From: Bacteroidota bacterium
GTDB taxonomy: Bacteria; Bacteroidota; Bacteroidia; NS11-12g; UBA955
Length of the DNA: 64,000 nt
NCBI GenBank assembly: GCA_963169345.1
Contig: CAUJCT010000002.1
Span: 54,539 to 118,538 of the forward strand
Reading direction: 5' to 3'
Part shown: piece after piece, positions 26,908 through 35,224 of the stretch
Layout: each line of letters begins with the position of its first letter
Numbering within the stretch: the first letter of the stretch is position 1
The notes under the pieces: generated by a model
The model's database searches: none
What the model was told of the DNA's origin: nothing
What the model saw: the letters and a program-made list of their open reading frames with translations, nothing else
Program-made: the position numbers and the translations under genes

Positions 26908-28098
26908 CTATTTCAACAACTCTGTAACAAACTCATCCCTCATATCGTAAAACACCTGCCTTAAAGCAGTTTTGCCATTGGTTCCATAATTCACCAAATT
27001 GATAAAGATCCGATTATTCTTAGTTGGAAAATAATGTGCATCTCCAGAGTACCCCAACTCTCTCCCACTATGACCTATGCCCATATCATTCGGGAAAATT
27101 TTCTTGTATTGTTGTAATAATCCTACACCTAAATTCCCTGATTCATCATCCGCAATAAATGTTTGCATGATATCGAGAGAAGCTTGAGAAACCAAGGTCT
27201 TGTCGATGAAAAGCGCCTTAATAAATTTATGTAAATCTAAAACATTGCTGTAAATACCATTGTAACCATGCCCGTTTCCGGTTATTAAATTAGAGACATT
27301 GACAATGCTACCGTTATTGTATAAGTCGTAATAGCCCTGAGCAACACTCGAAGGCAAATTGTCGTGCGAATGATAAATTGTATTGCTTAACCCTAGCTTC
27401 TGAATCACCAGTTCATTCATCCATTTGGCATGAGGCTCTCCGGTAATCTTCTCTATACACATGGTCAGCAATAATGTGTTTGTATTGCTGTATGAACCTT
27501 TCAATGCCGGCGTTTTATACTCTAACTTCGTAGGTTTATCATAAGCAAACTTTATCAATTCCTCAGCTTCCCATTTCTTGTTCGGGTTGTTTAAAACTGC
27601 AAGATAAAAGTCGCCATCATCAATAATATCATATATCCCTGAGCTGTGCTGAAGCAAATCTCTCAAAGTGGACATTTCAGAATTTTTGACATGTTTAATG
27701 ATATCCTTATCTATCCATTTTGACACTTTATCATCCAGATTTACTTTTCCTTGTTCTACGAGTTGAAAGACAGCTGAAGCAAACATCATTTTAGTTATAC
27801 TGGCTACTTTTGAAATGGTGCATGGTTTAAAATCAATACCGGATTTAATATCTGCTTTACCAATACTGCCAACCCAAACGCCATCTTCATCCTCCAGTAA
27901 CACTGCTATACCGGGCAAACCTCGTTTTTTGTATTTCTCAAGTATCGCTTGATATTGCAAATGTTTAGGATGTTGGTAGCTGCTGTCGGCATAATTCGAA
28001 CTGCATGTTCCTGTAACACCGACCATCGATTTTCTGCAGCTAAGTATTAATAACGGAAGAGCAATCAACAACGCTGCTATTTTTAATTTACTTAGCAT
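26908..28098 (-). CDS. Serine-hydrolase lipoprotein, beta-lactamase/class C fold
   Basis: 396 residues. MLSKLKIAALLIALPLLILSCRK gives a lipobox with Cys21, so it is a membrane-attached lipoprotein. The active-site triad of the beta-lactamase-like family is intact: SITK (Ser100, Lys103), YSN (203-205) and HSGRELGYSG (near 342). The family includes esterases and D,D-carboxypeptidases as well as beta-lactamases; I do not infer resistance. It overlaps the next gene upstream (28088-28705) by 11 bases and is probably co-transcribed with it. Confidence 0.9.
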   Translation of the reverse strand: MLSKLKIAALLIALPLLILSCRKSMVGVTGTCSSNYADSSYQHPKHLQYQAILEKYKKRGLPGIAVLLEDEDGVWVGSIGKADIKSGIDFKPCTISKVASITKMMFASAVFQLVEQGKVNLDDKVSKWIDKDIIKHVKNSEMSTLRDLLQHSSGIYDIIDDGDFYLAVLNNPNKKWEAEELIKFAYDKPTKLEYKTPALKGSYSNTNTLLLTMCIEKITGEPHAKWMNELVIQKLGLSNTIYHSHDNLPSSVAQGYYDLYNNGSIVNVSNLITGNGHGYNGIYSNVLDLHKFIKALFIDKTLVSQASLDIMQTFIADDESGNLGVGLLQQYKKIFPNDMGIGHSGRELGYSGDAHYFPTKNNRIFINLVNYGTNGKTALRQVFYDMRDEFVTELLK

Positions 28099-28705
28099 CT
28101 TTACCTCCTTTCTTTAAATTGACCATCGGTATAGATATACCCAGATGCAAAACATTGTAAGGAAGCAAAGGCACATATCCCGGCACAAAAGGTGTTTGCA
28201 ATAGGTTTTGATATCTCACAAACATCTTGTTGTTTTTCTTTCCAACTGTCCGGTCAATGCCCATGCTCAGACTTAGCATGCCTTGCGGTCGTGAAGGTAC
28301 CTTTACCTGATTCCAATCTCCATTGTCATCTTGCTTAAATTGTTGTGTACCCGGTATCATGTGTAAATACCCTCCCCCCAAAGCCACGGTGTAGCCCCAG
28401 TTTTTGGTTTTATACCTGTAGCCAAATTCTGTATAAAGTGTGATGGCTGTTTGAATATAACGATGATAAAAAATACTTGTCTTAAACGCTTGCGACCACG
28501 AATGCTTTGGCTTATTGACCCAGTTAAATCCTGTGGAAACTGTTAATCCGGGGTGGAATTGAGAGTAAAACACTTTTGGAAAACCGACAAACGGTTTGGC
28601 TGTAACGTAATTGTTTAAAGCAAACGAGACATAACCGAGAGGTTTGGTGGCATAGACGGAACAAACTACCGCCAGCATGAAGATGAACAGTACTTTATAT
28701 TTCAT
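28088..28705 (-). CDS. Outer-membrane barrel-like protein of unknown function
   Basis: 205 residues from the second of two in-frame ATGs (28705; 28711 is the first). MKYKVLFIFMLAVVCSVYA is a signal peptide. Alternating aromatic strands (WSQAFKTSIFYHRYIQTAITLYTEFGYRYK; GYTVALGGGYLHM) and a closing LHLGISIPMVNL suggest a small barrel, such as an acyloxyacyl-hydrolase-like or outer-membrane lipid-related protein, but the catalytic residues for that are not seen. Its stop region overlaps the serine-hydrolase gene. Confidence 0.65.
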   Translation of the reverse strand: MKYKVLFIFMLAVVCSVYATKPLGYVSFALNNYVTAKPFVGFPKVFYSQFHPGLTVSTGFNWVNKPKHSWSQAFKTSIFYHRYIQTAITLYTEFGYRYKTKNWGYTVALGGGYLHMIPGTQQFKQDDNGDWNQVKVPSRPQGMLSLSMGIDRTVGKKNNKMFVRYQNLLQTPFVPGYVPLLPYNVLHLGISIPMVNLKKGGKDAK

Positions 28706-28786
28706 AAGCAATAGTAACGCTAATTACTTTAACAACAAAAACAAAAAGTAAAATTTATTAAGAAACGTTGCAATTACTGGTAAAAC

Positions 28787-29539
28787 TTAACTCGTCAATT
28801 CTTTCAGAAACTCATTCTTCTTTGAACGAGAGATATTGATTTTACTATTGTCTTGCATAATGATGATTCCATCACCATCGTTCTTTTGTAGTTCTTTTAT
28901 CTTATTCAGATTGACCAGATGACTTCTGTGAACTTTGTAAAAAGGACGTTTCAGTTTGGTTTCATAATACATGATATTTTTGGTAGAACTGAGTTTGCTT
29001 CCATTATCCAGAAATATATCTGTATAAGAACCATTCGCTTCTAATCGTACGATTTCTTTGAGTTCCACAAAAACTGCCTTATCCTGCCGGTTGATGATAA
29101 GCATATCCGATTTGCTGTAATCCTCATTAAAAACATTCGCCACTTGATTGATCTTGTAAAATCTGGATATAATATTTCTAAGATCCTGAATGGCAATAGG
29201 CTTAGGCAAATAATCAAATGCTTCAAATTTAAATGCCTTTACTGCATAACTGGTATGCGAACTGATAATGACAATTTTGGCTTTATGCTCATCAGACAAT
29301 GCTTTAATGAAATCGAAGCCATCCATCTCTGGCATTTCAATATCCAGAAAAATCAGATCTAATGACATATCCGGAATGTCTTGTAATGCCAAAGTCGGGT
29401 TATCATAACATCCTAAAATCTGAAAATCTTCAGGGAAATAGTTGTCACATAATCGATTTAAAAAATTAAGAGTTTTAATGTCGTCATCAATGATAATGGC
29501 TTTGATCCTGCCGTAAAAGTTATAAGTTTTTTTCTTCAT
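28787..29539 (-). CDS. LytTR-family response regulator
   Basis: 250 residues. Receiver domain at about 12-130: acidic pocket IIDDD (18-20), phospho-acceptor Asp66 in LIFLDIEMPEMDGFDF, and a KP loop (FDYLPKPI). The LytTR DNA-binding domain covers about 150-250 (VELKEIVRLEANGSYTDIFL, KVHRSHLVNLNKI). It is 1 base downstream of its sensor kinase gene, so the pair is coupled. Targets of LytTR proteins are usually direct-repeat promoters; none is identified here. Confidence 0.92.
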   Translation of the reverse strand: MKKKTYNFYGRIKAIIIDDDIKTLNFLNRLCDNYFPEDFQILGCYDNPTLALQDIPDMSLDLIFLDIEMPEMDGFDFIKALSDEHKAKIVIISSHTSYAVKAFKFEAFDYLPKPIAIQDLRNIISRFYKINQVANVFNEDYSKSDMLIINRQDKAVFVELKEIVRLEANGSYTDIFLDNGSKLSSTKNIMYYETKLKRPFYKVHRSHLVNLNKIKELQKNDGDGIIIMQDNSKINISRSKKNEFLKELTS

Positions 29540-29540
29540 A

Positions 29541-30422
29541 TTATTTTCTGAACTCGTATGGCATTTGCAATCGGACTTTCGTACCTAATGTTTTGCCATT
29601 TGCATCTTCTATATTGGAAACATCAATACTAAAATCAGTACGAAATTTCAATCGGTATAATTCCATTCGCTTTTCTATTAATTTAATTCCTGTAGAACCG
29701 GGATTTTTTAATTTGCCTTTATCTAATCCGGCTCCATTATCTGTTAACACAACTTCCAGAAACTTCCCGAAATTTAAGTTTAAATCAATTTTGCGTTTAA
29801 CATCACCTTGATTCTTGAAACCATGTCTGAATGTGTTTTCCAACAAGGGTTGAAGTATCATGGATGGTATACGCACCTGCTTAAAAGTATTGCCATGTAT
29901 ATGTATGTTAAATTCAATAGGCTGGTTGTAAACAATATTCTCTAACTGAACATAGTTTTTCAAAGCGTTTATTTTATCCTCCAGCAATACAAAATCAAAT
30001 TCTGATTGTATAAGAATCGTACGCATAACCTTACCATACAAGCCAATAAAATTAATTGCTTTCTCATGTTCACCATCCACGATAAGTTGTTGCAAACCTA
30101 CAAGAGAGTTACTGAGAAAATGAGGATTCACCTGACTTCTGATGGCTCTCAAATCGCTATCAATTATTCTGTCTGCCAGAAAAATCGTTTTGGACATTAA
30201 ATGTTTGTATTTAAGTTTGCTTACTACCCATCTGAACACGAATATCAGCAGTAAAATAAACAGCAAAAAATATAAGCCTTTATTCGACCAACTTATGGGA
30301 AGCAGTTGTAAAACCTCAGGACTTGGAAATATGAACGGGAAAAACATGACTCTGAATCTCCCAACTTTGGTTGAGCCAATAATAACTTCCTTCATTTTCA
30401 CTTTTTGACAAAGCAATTTCAT
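29541..30422 (-). CDS. LytS-type sensor histidine kinase, possibly 5'-shortened
   Basis: Taken from the ATG at 30422 (293 residues); another ATG is at 30395 and a GTG at 30575 opens the frame. A single membrane helix (LYFLLFILLLIFVFRWVV) precedes the phospho-acceptor motif RSQVNPHFLSNSLVGLQQL and the ATPase motifs LLENTFRHGF and DNGAGLDKGK. The usual NPHFLFN has Ser for Phe. Full-length Bacteroidota relatives often carry a large sensor (propeller repeats plus a Y_Y_Y domain) in front of EVLQLLPISW...; here just that end is present, so the sensor may be lost or this is a short subclass. Start uncertain. Confidence 0.75.
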   Translation of the reverse strand: MKLLCQKVKMKEVIIGSTKVGRFRVMFFPFIFPSPEVLQLLPISWSNKGLYFLLFILLLIFVFRWVVSKLKYKHLMSKTIFLADRIIDSDLRAIRSQVNPHFLSNSLVGLQQLIVDGEHEKAINFIGLYGKVMRTILIQSEFDFVLLEDKINALKNYVQLENIVYNQPIEFNIHIHGNTFKQVRIPSMILQPLLENTFRHGFKNQGDVKRKIDLNLNFGKFLEVVLTDNGAGLDKGKLKNPGSTGIKLIEKRMELYRLKFRTDFSIDVSNIEDANGKTLGTKVRLQMPYEFRK

Positions 30423-30575
30423 AGAATTATACACTCTTTTTCTGATAATTAAATTACATTTTTGAATCAATAGCTTGGAGACATTTCCCGAATTTTGGGA
30501 ATAAGATGCTACTCCTATGAAGTGCTTCATGAATAAACGAGATTCAGGCTTCTTAAAAGCGCACACTTCTTCCAC

Positions 30576-30963
30576 TTTAGAAAATATTGTTATAAACTAA
30601 TTCTGTGTTTTGGGTGTCTCAAAGTTTTCACACAATAGTCAACTTACGCTACTATTGCGTTTTAAATTTCTTGCGCTTCAGATAGTTTTAGAGCTGCAGA
30701 CACTGGCTACAGGAATGCAGTTGTTTTGTAATGTATTTCGATGGTTGCGAATATAGAAGTATTATTTTGACAACTAAGGTCAACATTATTGAAACTACAT
30801 TTTTTTTTGTTGAAATGTATCTTTTTCTTTATGAGAATTTAAGACAAATGAAATTGATTTTAGACTTCTGAGGATTCAAATAATATGTTAAAACATTTCA
30901 AATCCAGATAAATGTAATAGACAGAAATTAAACAGTAATGGTTCAAATGAACACTAATTACTG
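30576..30963. other. Gap upstream of the LytS kinase
   Basis: About 390 A+T-rich bases with no gene I can support. It holds the hairpin at 30931-30965 that ends the Fe-S protein gene and, nearer the kinase, sequence with no clear TAnnTTTG box on either strand. I looked here for the missing sensor part of the kinase and saw no continuous frame. Confidence 0.6.
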
Positions 30964-30965
30964 TT
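30931..30965 (-). terminator. Two-part hairpin at the end of the Fe-S protein gene
   Basis: AACAGTAAT (30931-30939) pairs with ATTACTGTT (30957-30965), and an inner GTTC/GAAC stem (30941-30952) closes a 4-base loop. The outer arm includes the stop codon. The T run after it on the minus strand is weak (TAATTTCTG), so termination is likely but not certain. Confidence 0.5.
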
Positions 30966-32238
30966 AGTTCGTCCAGTTAGCTCTATCGCTTTGAGAGAAC
31001 TGCCAGGGCGCACCATTGTTCTCCAGATTGGTCAGCATTCCATTCAGTTCTGCAGGAGCCGAACTTTGTTCCATCACCAGGTATTGACGCATTTGCATGA
31101 TGATATCCACAGGACTGATATTGACCGGGCAGGCTTCGGCACAGGCATTACAAGTGGTACAAGCCCACAATTCTTCAGAACTGATGCGATCATGTAAGGT
31201 TTTACCATCATGAAAATCCTGACCGTTCTTTGCTTTTAATTCACCCAGCTCTTCCAGTCGGTCGCGTGTATCCATCATCACTTTGCGCGGAGATAGTAAT
31301 TTACCGGTGATATTGGCAGGGCAAACACTGGTGCAACGTCCACATTCCGTACAAGAATACGCCTCCATTAAGTTCTTCCAGCTTAAATCCGTTACATCCT
31401 TAACTCCGAATCCTTCAGGTGCTGTGTAACCTTCAGGAGGAACAGCATTAGGATCGAGCATCAATTGAACCTCGGTAGTAACACTCTCCATATTTTTAAT
31501 TTTGCCTTTAGGCTCAAGATTGGAGTAATAGGTATTTGGGAAGGCCATGAATATGTGTAAATGTTTGCTGAATGGAATATAATTTACAAACAAAAGAATA
31601 CCCACCCAATGGAACCACCAGGCTATCATAACAACTGTATGAGCACCCGAATCAGACATAGAACTAAACATAGGAGCGAAGAAGCTACTCACCGGCATTC
31701 CATAAGCCACTTGAAAATCCTTATCAGCAGCATTCATAATCAGCAACGCCAGCATAAGCACAATCTCTATCATCAAAATAGAATTGGCATCTTTAACAGG
31801 CCAGCCTTTCATTTCGACTCCACTAAAACGTTTAACCGCACCGGTATTACGACGCAATAAAAAGACGACACAAGCCACGATAACCAGTAAACCCAGTATT
31901 TCGAAGAAGCCAATCAGGAAACCATAGAATCCACCCAGAACAGGTTCAAAAATGCGGTGCGAACCGGTCAAACCATCAATAATAATTTCGAGCACTTCGA
32001 TATTGATGAGCACAAAACCCACATAAACGATGATATGCAGAACTGCAGCAAACGGGCGCGTTACCATTTTACTTTGACCTAAGGCAACGAGAGCCATGGT
32101 TTTCCAGCGTTCTGAAGGATTATCTGAGCGATTTTCGGGTTTTCCAAGAAAGATATTAGAGCGGATTCTGCCAACGCTTTTAGCGCAGAAATAAACGGCA
32201 ACTCCGGTTACGAGAATGAAAGCAATAATACTGAGCAT
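30964..32238 (-). CDS. Membrane-bound 4Fe-4S (HdrC-like) electron-transfer protein
   Basis: 424 residues. The N-terminal half has about five membrane helices (including FAAVLHIIVYVGFVLINIEVLEIIIDG and GGFYGFLIGFFEILGLLVIVACVVF), like the membrane subunit of nitrate-reductase/heterodisulfide-reductase-related complexes. The C-terminal half has two ferredoxin-type 4Fe-4S motifs: CTECGRCTSVCP and CTTCNACAEACP. In many Bacteroidota the next gene encodes the CCG-domain partner (HdrB-like); here a terminator-like hairpin and unrelated DNA follow, so the partner is elsewhere or absent. It probably passes electrons between a cytoplasmic donor and the quinone pool. Confidence 0.88.
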   Translation of the reverse strand: MLSIIAFILVTGVAVYFCAKSVGRIRSNIFLGKPENRSDNPSERWKTMALVALGQSKMVTRPFAAVLHIIVYVGFVLINIEVLEIIIDGLTGSHRIFEPVLGGFYGFLIGFFEILGLLVIVACVVFLLRRNTGAVKRFSGVEMKGWPVKDANSILMIEIVLMLALLIMNAADKDFQVAYGMPVSSFFAPMFSSMSDSGAHTVVMIAWWFHWVGILLFVNYIPFSKHLHIFMAFPNTYYSNLEPKGKIKNMESVTTEVQLMLDPNAVPPEGYTAPEGFGVKDVTDLSWKNLMEAYSCTECGRCTSVCPANITGKLLSPRKVMMDTRDRLEELGELKAKNGQDFHDGKTLHDRISSEELWACTTCNACAEACPVNISPVDIIMQMRQYLVMEQSSAPAELNGMLTNLENNGAPWQFSQSDRANWTN

Positions 32239-32283
32239 CGTGAAAAATAAAGTTCAATAATAAAACAAAAAAAGAAAAATAGT

Positions 32284-32313
32284 TTGCCAGAATGAAAAAA
32301 AAGGATATTTTTG
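32284..32313 (+). promoter_or_regulatory. Promoter of tRNA-Phe
   Basis: TTG at 32284-32286, 19-base spacer, TATTTTTG at 32306-32313, an exact Bacteroidota match, with the mature tRNA beginning 19 bases after the box. Confidence 0.8.
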
Positions 32314-32332
32314 CACTCCCAATTGGAAAACT

Positions 32333-32405
32333 GGTATCTTAGCTCAGTTGGTAGAGCAAAGGACTGAAAATCCTTGTGTCCGCGGTTCGATTCCGCGAGA
32401 TACCA
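32333..32405 (+). tRNA. tRNA-Phe (GAA)
   Basis: 73 bases. Acceptor stem GGTATCT pairs with AGATACC (32398-32404) with A405 as discriminator; D-loop AGCTCAGTTGGTAGAGC; anticodon stem AAGGA/TCCTT around the anticodon GAA (32366-32368); T-arm GCGGTTCGATTCCGC. The 3' CCA is not encoded (the next bases are CCC). It has its own promoter and terminator. Confidence 0.97.
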
Positions 32406-32418
32406 CCCTATAGCAGAG

Positions 32419-32448
32419 AAACCCTGAAATAAAATTCAGGGTTTTTTT
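32419..32448 (+). terminator. Intrinsic terminator of tRNA-Phe
   Basis: AAACCCTGAA (32419-32428) and TTCAGGGTTT (32435-32444) form a 10-base stem with a 6-base loop, followed by T residues. Confidence 0.88.
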
Positions 32449-32465
32449 ATGCGAAAAACCCCAAC

Positions 32466-32493
32466 AAAAAAGCCCGCTTAAGCGGGCTTTTTT
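32466..32493. terminator. Bidirectional terminator between tRNA-Phe and fbp
   Basis: A near-continuous palindrome, AGCCCGCTT/AAGCGGGCT, flanked by five A on the left and five T on the right. It works on both strands: for the plus-strand tRNA and for fbp, whose stop lies at 32509. Confidence 0.88.
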
Positions 32494-32508
32494 GACTTTA
32501 ATATCATC

Positions 32509-33501
32509 TTACATCATCCCCATCACCTGATCCACCATGTCGGCAGAACCTATGAAAATTGGAGTGCGCTGGTGAAACTCCGTAGGCTGTATCTCCATGA
32601 TGCGCTGCTGACCATTAGAAGCTTTACCACCTGCCTGCTCAACCAAAAACGACATTGGATTGCACTCATACAACAATCTCAACTTGCCATTCGGAGCCTT
32701 AGCTGTTGGCGGATACAGATAAATTCCACCCTTGAGCAGGTTTCTGTGAAAATCCGCTATCAATGAACCAATATAGCGTGCTGAATATGGACGCTTTTCT
32801 TCCTTATTTGTGCCTTTGCACCAATTGATATAGTCGATTACCCCTTGCGGAAACTCATTTAAATTACCTTCGTTCACTGAAAATATCTTTCCCGATTTTG
32901 GTGTCTGAATATTTGGATGCGATAAACAAAATTCTGAAATGGAATCATCTAATGTAAATCCGTTAACACCATTGCCTGTAGTATATACAAACATAGTCGC
33001 TGTACCGTAAATGATATAACCAGCTGCTACTTGTTCAATTCCTTTCTGTAAAATATCCGCTTCTGTTACCGGTTTGTCCATGTCCAAACGCTTGTAAATT
33101 GAGAATATTGAACCTATGGAAGCATTAACATCTATATTGGAAGAACCGTCCAATGGGTCGATAGCAAGAATATACTTAGCATCGGCCCCATCAGGACACC
33201 AGTGAATACCTTCATCTTCTTCGGATACAACACATACTACAGCACCACTCATATCCATTAATCGCATAAACACTTCATTACTGATGACATCCAGCTTCTT
33301 TTGTTCCTCTCCCTGAACATTGGTTTCGCCAAAATTACCCAAAATGTCTATCAAACCGGCCTGACGAACATCGCGATTTATCATTTTTGCAGCTAACTGC
33401 AAATCGCGGAAGATCCTTGATAAATTGCCCTGTACAAAGGGAAATTTGTTTTGCTGGTCAGAAATAAACTGGTTGAGTGTAACGACATTATTTTTTTTCA
33501 T
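32509..33501 (-). CDS. fbp: Class 1 fructose-1,6-bisphosphatase
   Basis: 330 residues from the ATG at 33501. It hydrolyses fructose-1,6-bisphosphate to fructose-6-phosphate in gluconeogenesis. Metal-site motifs include SEEDEGIHWCPDG and LAIDPLDGSSNIDVN (DPLDGSSN is diagnostic); the C-terminus has LYECNPMSFLVEQAGGKAS. The frame is open to 33534, but the palindromic promoter lies in that extension, so the inner ATG is preferred. It is transcribed away from the aspartate-kinase gene from a shared 20-base palindrome. Confidence 0.97.
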   Translation of the reverse strand: MKKNNVVTLNQFISDQQNKFPFVQGNLSRIFRDLQLAAKMINRDVRQAGLIDILGNFGETNVQGEEQKKLDVISNEVFMRLMDMSGAVVCVVSEEDEGIHWCPDGADAKYILAIDPLDGSSNIDVNASIGSIFSIYKRLDMDKPVTEADILQKGIEQVAAGYIIYGTATMFVYTTGNGVNGFTLDDSISEFCLSHPNIQTPKSGKIFSVNEGNLNEFPQGVIDYINWCKGTNKEEKRPYSARYIGSLIADFHRNLLKGGIYLYPPTAKAPNGKLRLLYECNPMSFLVEQAGGKASNGQQRIMEIQPTEFHQRTPIFIGSADMVDQVMGMM

Positions 33502-33511
33502 GGATGCTGTA

Positions 33512-33531
33512 ATTATTTTTGCAAAAATAAT
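33512..33531. promoter_or_regulatory. Palindromic bidirectional promoter of fbp and lysC
   Basis: The 20 bases are a perfect palindrome centred between 33521 and 33522. TATTTTTG (33514-33521) is the -7 box of lysC on the plus strand, and its mirror CAAAAATA (33522-33529) is the -7 box of fbp on the minus strand. ATG codons lie 18 bases (lysC) and 20 bases (fbp) from the respective boxes. Two polymerases cannot occupy both at once. Confidence 0.75.
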
Positions 33532-33539
33532 CATAAAGA

Positions 33540-34805
33540 ATGAAAGTCTTCAAATTTGGTGGCGCTTCTGTAAAAGATGCAGAAGCTGTGAGGAATGTCG
33601 GTCGCATTATTGCCCGGTATTCAGGTGAAAAATTATTGGTAGTTATTTCCGCTATGGGAAAGACCACCAATAAGTTAGAAGAATTGATCATGTCCTTTTG
33701 GAAGAATGATAACAACAAACATCTCATCATTAAGGAACTCAAAGACTTTCACTTCAATATCGCCAAAGACCTCATCAACGACCCCAAGCACCATATCTTC
33801 TCTGACCTTGAAGACCTGTTTATGGAATTGGAATGCATAGTTGAAAAGAAATATCCCAATACCTCTTATGATGAAATCTACGATGGTATCATTTGCTACG
33901 GTGAATTATTATCAACCAGAATAGTTTCTGATTATCTACAAAGCACCGAAATCCGCAACAAATGGGTGGATGCCCGCAACTTCATTCAAACGGACAGCAA
34001 TTTCAGAGAAGGAAGAATCAAATGGAACGAAACAGAAGAAACCGTTAACCGCATACTCCGACCTTATGTCGACAGAAGTGTTGTAATTACTCAAGGTTTT
34101 ATCGGAAGAGACGACCATAATAATACCACCACTTTAGGCCGTGAAGGCTCAGATTATACAGCAGCTATTTTTGCTTACTGTCTGGATGCAAAAGATGTTA
34201 CTATTTGGAAAGACGTCGCTGGCGTTATGAATGCCGATCCAAAAAGATTTCCATCTGCAGTTAAATTAAATGCCATAAATTACAACCAGGCTATAGAACT
34301 GGCATACTACGGAGCTTCTGTTATCCACCCTAAAACTATACAACCTTTAAAAAGCAAAAACATCAGTTTATTTGTTAACTCATTTGTTCATGTTGAAGAC
34401 CAGGGTACAGTGGTTAACAACAGCGCACCTCAACTAAATGACGAATGCTATATTGTAAAAGAAGCTCAAACTTTGCTTTCTGTTTCCACTAAAAACTATT
34501 CTTTCATTGCCGAAGATAATCTCAGTTACATTTTCGAAGCCTTTGCACGCTTTAAAGTGCGCATCAATGTAATGCAAAATTCTGCCATTAGCTTCTCTGC
34601 GTGCTGCGATACAAAAGAAGACAAGATTCAGGAACTGACCGCCTACCTCAATGAAGAATATGTGGTCAATTCAAAACCTGAATGTACATTATTAACAGTT
34701 TACAATGGTGGTAGTGAAGCAATCTTGCCGGAGAGTTTTGCCAACAGATCTATACTATTGAGACAGGTTTTGGGACAAACCACCCAATTGGTACTGGAAA
34801 GTTAA
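33540..34805 (+). CDS. lysC: Aspartate kinase
   Basis: 421 residues. It phosphorylates aspartate in the first step to lysine, threonine and methionine. MKVFKFGGASVKDAEAV is the kinase start, with STKNYSFIAEDNLSYIFEAFARFKVRINVMQNSAISFSACC marking the ACT domains that carry feedback control; LGREGSDYTAAIFAY is the conserved ATP/aspartate motif. It is monofunctional: no homoserine dehydrogenase part. Convergent with aroQ, with a 4-base overlap of stops. Confidence 0.95.
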   Translation: MKVFKFGGASVKDAEAVRNVGRIIARYSGEKLLVVISAMGKTTNKLEELIMSFWKNDNNKHLIIKELKDFHFNIAKDLINDPKHHIFSDLEDLFMELECIVEKKYPNTSYDEIYDGIICYGELLSTRIVSDYLQSTEIRNKWVDARNFIQTDSNFREGRIKWNETEETVNRILRPYVDRSVVITQGFIGRDDHNNTTTLGREGSDYTAAIFAYCLDAKDVTIWKDVAGVMNADPKRFPSAVKLNAINYNQAIELAYYGASVIHPKTIQPLKSKNISLFVNSFVHVEDQGTVVNNSAPQLNDECYIVKEAQTLLSVSTKNYSFIAEDNLSYIFEAFARFKVRINVMQNSAISFSACCDTKEDKIQELTAYLNEEYVVNSKPECTLLTVYNGGSEAILPESFANRSILLRQVLGQTTQLVLES

Positions 34806-35224
34806 AAAGTATCGCACAAATGTTCGAGCGCCAGTTTGTAACCATCAGTGCCTAAACCAACAATAGCGCCATCACAGGCCTCCCCAACCAGATCTGAGTG
34901 TCTGAAATTTTCTCTTTGATAAATATTGGTAATGTGAACTGCAAGTTTGGGTATTTTAAGAGCTCTTAAAGCATCTGCAATGGCCACTGAAGTGTGCGAA
35001 AAAGCACCGGCATTGATGATTAATCCTGAATAGGCACCGGCATTCTGAATGGCATTTACAATATCAGGTTCACTGTTCGATTGACAGTAATCAACTTTGT
35101 TGACCAGATTAAGCTTATTCAATCCTTCAACAATTTCATCCGAAGTGAGCTGTCCGTATTTATCAGGTTCGCGCGTACCCAAAAGATTAAGGTTTGGGCC
35201 ATGTATAAGCAATACCTTACTCAT
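34802..35224 (-). CDS. aroQ: Type II 3-dehydroquinate dehydratase
   Basis: 140 residues, the usual size. It converts 3-dehydroquinate to 3-dehydroshikimate in the shikimate pathway. GPNLNLLGTREPDKYG (with the catalytic Tyr and Arg), NAGAFSHTSVAIADAL and VHITNIYQRENFRHSDL are all present. The start overlaps the end of the CNNM-like gene by 8 bases, so the two are transcribed together. Convergent with lysC. Confidence 0.97.
   Translation of the reverse strand: MSKVLLIHGPNLNLLGTREPDKYGQLTSDEIVEGLNKLNLVNKVDYCQSNSEPDIVNAIQNAGAYSGLIINAGAFSHTSVAIADALRALKIPKLAVHITNIYQRENFRHSDLVGEACDGAIVGLGTDGYKLALEHLCDTF

Noticed and set aside
26908..28098. Serine hydrolase as an antibiotic-resistance beta-lactamase
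   Set aside because: The fold and SxxK/YxN residues are shared by esterases and peptidases; nothing in the context points to resistance.
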